NCBI RefSeq assembly: GCF_025822605.1
Contig: NZ_JACKTY010000029.1
Location: forward strand, 189,236 to 253,235
Direction: 5' to 3'
Origin: Mycolicibacterium komossense
Lineage (GTDB): Bacteria; Actinomycetota; Actinomycetes; Mycobacteriales; Mycobacteriaceae
Length of the DNA stretch: 64,000 bases
This document shows positions 12,283 through 17,761 of this stretch, in pieces. Each line of letters begins with the position of its first letter. The stretch's first letter is position 1. The position numbers and the translations under genes are program-made. The notes beneath the pieces are model-generated. The model did not search any database and had not been told where the DNA came from. It worked only from the letters and a program-made list of their open reading frames with translations.

Positions 12283-12602
12283 CACATCTGAGCACGCATG
12301 TCCTCGACGCCGTCACCGGGCAGCCCGCGGTCGGCGTGCCGGTCGCCCTGACCGATACCACCGGCACACTGCTGACCCAGGCTGTCACCGACAAGGATGG
12401 CCGCATCGGCAGCCTCGCCTCCCAGGAGCTGTCCGGCGTGCACCGTCTCACGTTCGACACCGCGGCCTACTTTGTCGCCCAGGGCATCGTCGGCTTCTAT
12501 CCAGAAATTGTGATCGCGTTCGACATCACCGACCCCGCAGGTAAATATCACGTTCCCGTGCTCTTGTCCCCCTACGCGTACTCAACCTACAAAGGAAGCT
12601 GA
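12279..12602 (+). CDS. 5-hydroxyisourate hydrolase (transthyretin-like)
   Basis: A 107-residue transthyretin-related protein that hydrolyses 5-hydroxyisourate to OHCU, the step before the preceding enzyme. The N-terminal STHVLDAVTGQPAVGVPVAL is the family opening with the catalytic His. The C-terminal tetrapeptide region reads YKGS, close to the usual YRGS signature, and the middle ends in HVPVLLSPYAYSTY. Length is typical of the free-standing bacterial enzyme. The GTG start overlaps the decarboxylase stop. Confidence 0.94.
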   Translation: MTHLSTHVLDAVTGQPAVGVPVALTDTTGTLLTQAVTDKDGRIGSLASQELSGVHRLTFDTAAYFVAQGIVGFYPEIVIAFDITDPAGKYHVPVLLSPYAYSTYKGS

Positions 12603-12609
12603 GGTTCCC

Positions 12610-13776
12610 TTGAAGGCGATGATCATCGGTGCCGGCATGGGCGGTATGAGCGCAGCCATCGCCCTTCGCCAGATCGGCTTCGAGACCGAGGTCTACGAGC
12701 GGGTGACGGAGAACAAGCCGGTCGGGGCCGCCATCTCCGTCTGGTCCAATGGCGTCAAATGCCTGAATTACCTTGGGCTGGAGGCGAAGACCGCGGCCAT
12801 CGGCGGCATCGTCAACTCGATGAGCTATGTGGACGGACACACCGGTGAGACGATGTGCCGGTTCTCGATGCAACCCCTCATCGACGAGGTCGGCCAGCGG
12901 CCGTACCCGATCGCCCGCGCCGAACTACAGTCGATGCTGATGGAGGCCTATGGCCTGGCCGACATCAACTTCGGTATGAAGATGGTCAGTGTCACCGACG
13001 GTGCCGAGCAGGCCACTGCGACTTTCACCGACGGCTCGACGGCGACCGCAGACGTGATCATCGGCGCCGACGGGGCCGCTTCGATCACCCGCGAGTACAT
13101 CCTCGGTGCGCCGGTCACCCGCCGCTACGCCGGCTACGTCAACTTCAACGGCCTCGTCGAGGTCGACGAGGAGATCGGGCCCGCGACCGAATGGACCACT
13201 TATGTCGGTGACGGGAAACGGGTTTCGGTGATGCCGGTAGCCGACGGCCGGTTCTATTTCTTCTTCGACGTCGTGGAGCCTGCTGGAGCGCCTTACGAAA
13301 AGGAAAGCGCCCGTGAGGTATTGCGCAGCCACTTCGGCGGCTGGGCGCCCGGGGTGCAGAAGCTGATCGACACACTGGACCCGACGACCACCAACCGGGT
13401 GGAGATCCTCGACCTGGATCCGTTCCACACCTGGACCAAGGGCCGGGTCGCCGTACTCGGCGACGCCGCGCACAACACCACCCCGGATATCGGTCAGGGC
13501 GGGTGCTCGGCGATGGAAGATGCCATCGCCCTGCAGTGGGCCTTCACAGACCACCCCGACGACGTGCATGCGGCGCTGGCTGCCTACCAGGGGGCGCGCA
13601 CGGAACGTGCGGGCGAGCTGGTGCTGCGGGCCCGTAAGCGCTGCGACGTGACACACGCCAAAGACCCGGTCACCACAGCCGACTGGTATCAGGGTCTACG
13701 CAGCGAAGACGGCAGCGGCATCATCCGCGGCATCGTCGGCAACATCATGGGCGGGCCACTGACACCGGTGGTCTGA
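12610..13776 (+). CDS. hpxO: FAD-dependent urate hydroxylase HpxO
   Basis: A 388-residue class A flavin monooxygenase that converts urate to 5-hydroxyisourate with NADH and O2, replacing classical uricase. The N-terminal FAD fingerprint is IIGAGMGGMSAA. The second FAD motif is VAVLGDAAHNTTPDIGQGG (about residues 280-298). The segments KPVGAAISVWSNGVKC, YAGYVNFNGLVE and GKRVSVMP are close to Klebsiella HpxO as I remember it, and the last contains the Arg implicated in catalysis there. The likely start is TTG at 12610 (MKAMIIGAG); an ATG at 12619 is possible. It ends the urate operon and faces sigF tail to tail. Confidence 0.92.
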   Translation: MKAMIIGAGMGGMSAAIALRQIGFETEVYERVTENKPVGAAISVWSNGVKCLNYLGLEAKTAAIGGIVNSMSYVDGHTGETMCRFSMQPLIDEVGQRPYPIARAELQSMLMEAYGLADINFGMKMVSVTDGAEQATATFTDGSTATADVIIGADGAASITREYILGAPVTRRYAGYVNFNGLVEVDEEIGPATEWTTYVGDGKRVSVMPVADGRFYFFFDVVEPAGAPYEKESAREVLRSHFGGWAPGVQKLIDTLDPTTTNRVEILDLDPFHTWTKGRVAVLGDAAHNTTPDIGQGGCSAMEDAIALQWAFTDHPDDVHAALAAYQGARTERAGELVLRARKRCDVTHAKDPVTTADWYQGLRSEDGSGIIRGIVGNIMGGPLTPVV

Positions 13777-13821
13777 CGCCGGAATACCATGGGCCGCTTG
13801 GCTGTCGGAAAGCCGGCCGAC

Positions 13822-14613
13822 TCACTCCAGCTGGTCGCGCAACCGGCCCAGCGCCCGCGCCAGCAGCCGGGACACGTGCATCTGCGAGACCCCGATCCGT
13901 TCGGCGATCTGCGTCTGGGTCAGCGACTCGAAGAACCTCAGCACCACCACGGCGCGCTCCCGGTCCGGCAGCGATTCCAGCAGCGGACGCAGGGCTTCGC
14001 GATTCTCGATCTGGTCGAGGGTGGTGTCGACATCGCCCAGAGTATCGGCGATGGCCGGGGCGTCCTCGTTTCCACTGCCACCACCGCTGTCGATCGACAG
14101 GGTGTTGTACGAGCTGCCGGCGACGAGGCCCTCGACCACTTCGTCTCGGTCCATCCCCAGCAGCTCAGCCAGTTCGGTCGGTGTCGGTGCGCGGCCGAGA
14201 CGTTGCGACAGCTCGGCGGTCGCCGCACCGAGCTGCAGGTGCAGTTCCTTGAGCCGCCGCGGCACTTTGACCGACCAGCTGTTGTCACGGAAGTGCCGTC
14301 GTACCTCACCCATGATCGTGGGGACGGCGAACGACACGAAATCCGAACCGGCGTCGACGTTGAACCGGATAACCGCGTTGACAAGACCGACGCGGGCAAC
14401 CTGAACCAGATCGTCATGCGGTTCGCCGCGGCCGTCGAAACGCCGGGCAATGTGATCGGCCAGCGGCAGGCATCGTTCGACGATGCTGTCGCGCTGGCGT
14501 TGGAATGCCGCCGAACCGTCTTCGAGGGTCGCCAACTGCCGGAAAAGATCCGGCACGTCGGCGTATTCAGAACTCGATCGTGAGGACGATCCGCGGGACG
14601 CAGGTGGCGTCAC
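13822..14613 (-). CDS. sigF: Alternative RNA polymerase sigma factor SigF
   Basis: A 263-residue group 3 sigma-70 factor of the SigB/SigF type. Region 2 runs from the LPLADHIARRFDGRGEPHDDLVQVARVG area, region 3 is around VPRRLKELHLQLGAA, and region 4 has the helix-turn-helix ESLTQTQIAERIGVSQMHVSR near the C-terminus. It directs general stress and stationary-phase genes. The GTG start at 14613 overlaps the rsbW stop (GTGA) and gives a length close to the 261 residues of M. tuberculosis SigF. It is co-transcribed with its anti-sigma factor from the SigF-type promoter at 15080-15105. A longer frame upstream is only an rsbW shadow. Confidence 0.96.
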   Translation of the reverse strand: MTPPASRGSSSRSSSEYADVPDLFRQLATLEDGSAAFQRQRDSIVERCLPLADHIARRFDGRGEPHDDLVQVARVGLVNAVIRFNVDAGSDFVSFAVPTIMGEVRRHFRDNSWSVKVPRRLKELHLQLGAATAELSQRLGRAPTPTELAELLGMDRDEVVEGLVAGSSYNTLSIDSGGGSGNEDAPAIADTLGDVDTTLDQIENREALRPLLESLPDRERAVVVLRFFESLTQTQIAERIGVSQMHVSRLLARALGRLRDQLE

Positions 14614-15047
14614 CTGGCTGGACTCACTCGTCTCGTCGTCATCGAGATCCCGAATACAGGCCCAACACCGTCGAGCTCTGCACCGTCCCGAAAGGTGCGG
14701 ACTTCGTCGGTCAGGGAGGTCAACACATGCCAGCTGAAGCTGCCCGGCGTCAGGATGTCCTCGGCCTCGGATGTCGTCGAGACGTCGATGACGACCTCGC
14801 TGTCGCGCGGATCGATCACGAGCACCAAGGTGGCCTCGGGCGATGAGGACCGGATGAGGCGAGTACATGCCTCGTCCACGGCCAGCCGAAGGTCGGCGAC
14901 GGCGTCGAGATTGAGATCCTCGAAGGTGGCGACAGCGGCTATCAACGTGCGAACGACAGCAAGATTTTCCAGCTGTGCGGAGACCCTGACTTCGACCGCC
15001 CGCGGGCTGCGAGCATCGGCGTGGTCAGTGTGGTGAGCGTCGGACAT
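14610..15047 (-). CDS. rsbW: Anti-sigma-F factor RsbW (UsfX)
   Basis: A 145-residue GHKL-type serine kinase/anti-sigma factor that sequesters SigF. The HATPase N-box is visible in LRLAVDEACTRLIRSS (about residues 55-70) and the C-terminal half carries the ATP-lid region around DILTPGSFSW. Two ATGs lie 6 bp apart. The inner one (15047) is chosen because GGGAGG then sits 7 nt upstream, and the length equals the 145 aa of M. tuberculosis UsfX. It overlaps sigF by 4 bp. The usfY gene that precedes it in M. tuberculosis was not found here. Confidence 0.94.
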   Translation of the reverse strand: MSDAHHTDHADARSPRAVEVRVSAQLENLAVVRTLIAAVATFEDLNLDAVADLRLAVDEACTRLIRSSSPEATLVLVIDPRDSEVVIDVSTTSEAEDILTPGSFSWHVLTSLTDEVRTFRDGAELDGVGPVFGISMTTRRVSPAR

Positions 15048-15079
15048 GTGCATGCCTCCCGGCGATATCGGACCGAGGT

Positions 15080-15105
15080 TACCCCAGTGGTCAGGCTGGC
15101 TAACC
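15080..15105 (-). promoter_or_regulatory. SigF-type promoter of rsbW-sigF (autoregulatory)
   Basis: On the minus strand GGTTA (15105-15101) and GGGTA (15084-15080) are separated by 16 nt. This matches the GGTTT-N15-17-GGGTA consensus of mycobacterial SigF. The -10 box lies 33 nt upstream of the rsbW start, so SigF should drive its own operon. Confidence 0.75.
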
Positions 15106-15527
15106 AAGGCGGTGCCCTCGGTATGAGTGAAGTCGGGCGTGATGCCGCTGACGTCCGGTCAGCCGACCGATATGCCTGGCGGTAGCGCGACGGCTGTCCC
15201 GGTGTTCGCGGTGGCGGTCGACACGCTCGGTGTCCTCGCTCTCGGTCACCTGCCGGCGTGCGGCACTGAACTGTGAAGTCATTGTGCGAGGCTTCATACC
15301 CACATCATTGCCACGGCAAAACAGTGGCTGGACAACGCCAGACGCCGCCGACGGCATCAGTGCGTCGGCGAGGACGTCGAGGGCACACAAAGAGCCCAGT
15401 CGGATATTCCGACTGGGCTCTTTGTGGCGCGCGAGGCGCGGTGTCATCCGCGACGGTGGGGCAAGCGCCACCGTCGCGGGACTTGATTCACGTCTTAGGG
15501 GTGTCCACGGGTCGTGGTCGGGAGTAG
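15106..15527. other. Gene-poor interval upstream of rsbW-sigF
   Basis: About 420 bp without a recognisable gene, where usfY would lie in M. tuberculosis. A minus-strand frame at 15297-15100 encodes a 65-residue, Arg- and His-rich peptide beginning MKPRTMTSQFSAARRQ, but it runs into the sigF promoter, lacks a convincing ribosome-binding site and resembles nothing I know. The only strong structure is the 18-bp hairpin at 15387-15425. Confidence 0.5.
15387..15425. terminator. Perfect 18-bp stem-loop terminator
   Basis: ACAAAGAGCCCAGTCGGA (15387-15404) and TCCGACTGGGCTCTTTGT (15408-15425) are exact inverted copies around the loop TAT. There is no long T-run, as is common for mycobacterial terminators. 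It lies about 100 nt beyond the stop of the minus-strand membrane protein gene, insulating rsbW-sigF from upstream transcription. By symmetry it can act in both directions. Confidence 0.85.
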
Positions 15528-15917
15528 CTAGCCGAGAGCAGGTCCGGCGAGCGTGGGGAACCCGATAGTCAGAGCAAGCAACATCAACGTCATCAGGAAC
15601 CAGCCGGCTCCCTGCCAGCCCCACCAGGTGCGCTGTTCGCGCCATACCCGGTAGGTGCGGATGAACGCCCATACCCCGCCGCCGAGCAGGATCGCGGGCG
15701 CGCCGAGACCGAGCAGAGTGCGTTGGGGCGCGCCACAGGCGACGGTGTCGATGTCGGTACTGCTGCAGGTGCTGACCCAAATCGCGGCGAATACGAGGAA
15801 TCCGACACCGGCGACCGAGGCCACGACGGCGAACCTGATGGCTGCGCGGACATCATCGTCCTCGCGGCCCAGGTGGTCGTCTCGGGAGCGCTGTGGTGAA
15901 CTGCGCGTGGTCGCCAT
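15528..15917 (-). CDS. Small membrane protein (Rv3289c-like position)
   Basis: A 129-residue protein with a charged, Arg/Asp-rich N-terminus (about 35 residues) and three predicted membrane segments: RFAVVASVAGVGFLVFAAIW, LLGLGAPAILLGGGVWAFI and GWFLMTLMLLALTIGFP. Between the first two is an exported loop with two Cys (about CSSTDIDTVAC) that could form a disulfide. It occupies the place of Rv3289c near sigF. The ATG at 15917 is preceded by AGGGCAGGA. Function is unknown; location suggests a link to the SigF region but no SigF promoter is seen upstream of it. Confidence 0.75.
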   Translation of the reverse strand: MATTRSSPQRSRDDHLGREDDDVRAAIRFAVVASVAGVGFLVFAAIWVSTCSSTDIDTVACGAPQRTLLGLGAPAILLGGGVWAFIRTYRVWREQRTWWGWQGAGWFLMTLMLLALTIGFPTLAGPALG

Positions 15918-16028
15918 CGTCCTGCCCTTCGTAAGTTCTCCAGTGTTCCCCGCCGGCGGCGACGACAAACGCGAAAGTTGAAATAGACCGTCAGCAGGAG
16001 CCGATCATCTGTCTCTCGCGCGCCGCGA

Positions 16029-16358
16029 TCAATCGATTTCTTCGGCGATCCGCTTGATCGCGGCGAGGCGCCGATCCCAGCGCCGGCCGACGGCTTCGAG
16101 CTCGTCGGCCAGGGCGCTGAGCCGACCGCCGAGCGCGCGATAGCGGATTTCACGCCCGACGCGCAGCGATTCGACCAAACCTGCGTCAGCGAGAGCGGTC
16201 AGGTGCTTGGCAATCGCCTGCCGGCTGACCGGCAGCCGGCCCGCCAGTGCACTCGCCGACAGATCCTGGGCGCCGAGTTCGGTCAGGATCTGCCATCGGG
16301 TCTCGTCGGCGAGGATTCCGAAAACCGCGGGGATACCGTGCTTGGAGACTGCGGTCAC
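16029..16358 (-). CDS. ArsR/SmtB-family transcriptional regulator
   Basis: A 109-residue winged-helix protein. The recognition helix region reads LSASALAGRLPVSRQAIAKHLTAL (about residues 32-55), followed by the wing VGREIRYRALG. No cluster of Cys/His metal ligands is present, so it is unlikely to be a metal sensor. It belongs to the subgroup that is paired with AHSA1/SRPBCC genes. It overlaps that gene by 4 bp (GTGA) and probably represses its own operon through the TGCAAC/GTTGCA sites at 16829-16880. Confidence 0.9.
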   Translation of the reverse strand: MTAVSKHGIPAVFGILADETRWQILTELGAQDLSASALAGRLPVSRQAIAKHLTALADAGLVESLRVGREIRYRALGGRLSALADELEAVGRRWDRRLAAIKRIAEEID

Positions 16359-16798
16359 GCCGGTGCCGCCTCCGCCGACTCCAGGAACTCGACGAGCTCA
16401 CCGAGCTCGTTGCGCCAGCCCGTGGCGTTGCCGTCGTGAGCGCCCTGCGGGTCGGCCAGCTCCTCGAAACCGGTCTCGATCACCGTGAGCCGGGTGCCCT
16501 GGGCGATCTCCTCGAGATCGAAGCGAACCAACGTGGAGTTACCGGCAACGGGGTCGACGTCGAATTCGCGGGCCCAGCGGTACACCAGCGTCGTGGGCTC
16601 TTCGACGTGTTCGACGAGGATCCGGAAACTACCGCCGTGATCGACCCAGCCGAACTCCCCCTTGGCGCCCGGCTCGGCGATGAATTCTGCTGTGTCACCG
16701 AACCATTGGGTTATCAGCGCGGGGTCGGTGAGCGCCGCCCACACCTTCTTTGCCGGGGCATGGATATCGATGGTTCTGGTGATGTCCAACGTGTTCAT
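16355..16798 (-). CDS. SRPBCC (AHSA1/START-like) family protein
   Basis: A 147-residue helix-grip protein. The N-terminal ITRTIDIHAPAKKVWAALTDP and WFGDTAEF segments are the family opening, and the C-terminal helix around GWRNELGELVEFLE closes the ligand cavity. Such proteins bind hydrophobic small ligands, but the ligand here is unknown. The ATG at 16798 is well supported by GAGGAGG upstream. It is the first gene of a two-gene operon with the ArsR regulator, divergent from the molybdenum hydroxylase genes. Confidence 0.85.
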   Translation of the reverse strand: MNTLDITRTIDIHAPAKKVWAALTDPALITQWFGDTAEFIAEPGAKGEFGWVDHGGSFRILVEHVEEPTTLVYRWAREFDVDPVAGNSTLVRFDLEEIAQGTRLTVIETGFEELADPQGAHDGNATGWRNELGELVEFLESAEAAPA

Positions 16799-16828
16799 GA
16801 CGACCTCCTCGGGAGTGAATTTTCGATC

Positions 16829-16880
16829 TGCAACTCCAGCATTGCATATAGCCTCACGCTAGTGCAACCGATGAGTTGCA
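16829..16880. promoter_or_regulatory. Putative ArsR-family operator (TGCAAC/GTTGCA sites)
   Basis: TGCAAC (16863-16868) and GTTGCA (16875-16880) form an exact dyad with a 6-nt spacer. A third half-site TGCAACT lies at 16829-16835. They sit between the divergent SRPBCC-ArsR operon and the molybdenum hydroxylase genes. Assignment to the ArsR protein is an inference from position. Confidence 0.45.
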
Positions 16881-16915
16881 TTAATGGTCGCGGTGCGCCC
16901 CCACCCCTGGTTGGC

Positions 16916-16921
16916 TAGCGT
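16916..16921 (+). promoter_or_regulatory. Putative -10 box (TAGCGT) for the molybdenum hydroxylase operon
   Basis: TAGCGT ends 6 nt before the ATG of the FAD subunit and no ribosome-binding site intervenes, which suggests a leaderless operon mRNA. It is 36 bp from the nearest putative ArsR operator half-site. Confidence 0.4.
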
Positions 16922-16927
16922 TGCGAC

Positions 16928-17761
16928 ATGGACCTCAACACGGTCGAGGTGATCGACGTGCCGACGCGGCGCGCCGACGTCTGGCCGTTGGGGCCTGACG
17001 ACGCAGTACTGGCGGGCGGCACCTGGCTGTTCTCCGAGCCGCAGGTGCACCTGCGCAGGCTGGTCGACATCACCGCGCTCGGATGGCCACCGATCACCCT
17101 GGACGACAGCGGCATTGAGCTCGCCGCGACGTGCACCATCCAACAGGTGTCGACCTTGTCCGCCGAGCTTCCGACCCTGCGTGGCGACTGGACCGCGGCA
17201 CCGCTGCTGCATCAGTGCTGCACCGCGCTTCTCGCGTCGTTCAAGGTGTGGCGGACCGCCACGGTGGGCGGGAACATCTGCCTGTCCTTCCCTGCCGGAG
17301 CGATGATCTCGCTGGCGGCCGCCCTGGACGGGATCGTCACGATCTGGCGCGCTGACGGCTCGGAATACCAGTTACCGATCACCGACTTCGTCACCGGTTC
17401 GGCCACCAATGTGCTGGCGACCGGCGATGTCCTGCGGGCGGTACACCTGCCCGCCGAAGCCCTGCGTGCCACCACGGCGTTCCGTAAATTGGCGCCGTCC
17501 CCGCTCGGGCGGTCCGGGATCGTCGTCATCGGCCGTCTGGACGACCCCGCCGATGGGGGCCGCTGCGCCGTCTCGATCACGGCAGCTACCGTCCGCCCCT
17601 ACGTGTTCGAATTCCCAGGGGTTCCCGACCATGCGGCGCTGCGGGCAGCCCACGCCACCATCCCCGACGATGCGTGGACCGTCGACGCCCACGGCGATCC
17701 GGACTGGCGCCGCGGCGTCTCCCTGGTGCTGGCGGGGCAGATCTGCGCGGAACTGCGATGA
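16928..17761 (+). CDS. Xanthine dehydrogenase-type FAD-binding (medium) subunit
   Basis: A 277-residue CoxM/XdhB-like FAD subunit that passes electrons from the iron-sulfur clusters to FAD and then to NAD or another acceptor. The FAD-binding loops are AGGTWLFSEPQ (about residues 31-41) and TVGGNICLSFPAG (about 113-125). The C-terminal CO-dehydrogenase flavoprotein domain covers about residues 165-277. Its TGA overlaps the ATG of the following gene (ATGA). Together they make a molybdenum hydroxylase whose likely substrate, given the urate genes 3 kb away, is xanthine or hypoxanthine. That substrate is inferred. Confidence 0.85.
   Translation: MDLNTVEVIDVPTRRADVWPLGPDDAVLAGGTWLFSEPQVHLRRLVDITALGWPPITLDDSGIELAATCTIQQVSTLSAELPTLRGDWTAAPLLHQCCTALLASFKVWRTATVGGNICLSFPAGAMISLAAALDGIVTIWRADGSEYQLPITDFVTGSATNVLATGDVLRAVHLPAEALRATTAFRKLAPSPLGRSGIVVIGRLDDPADGGRCAVSITAATVRPYVFEFPGVPDHAALRAAHATIPDDAWTVDAHGDPDWRRGVSLVLAGQICAELR

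Noticed and set aside
13804..13821. GTCGG/CCGAC inverted repeat between hpxO and sigF
   Set aside because: Only 5 bp of stem and it abuts the sigF stop codon. It could help termination but is too weak to list.
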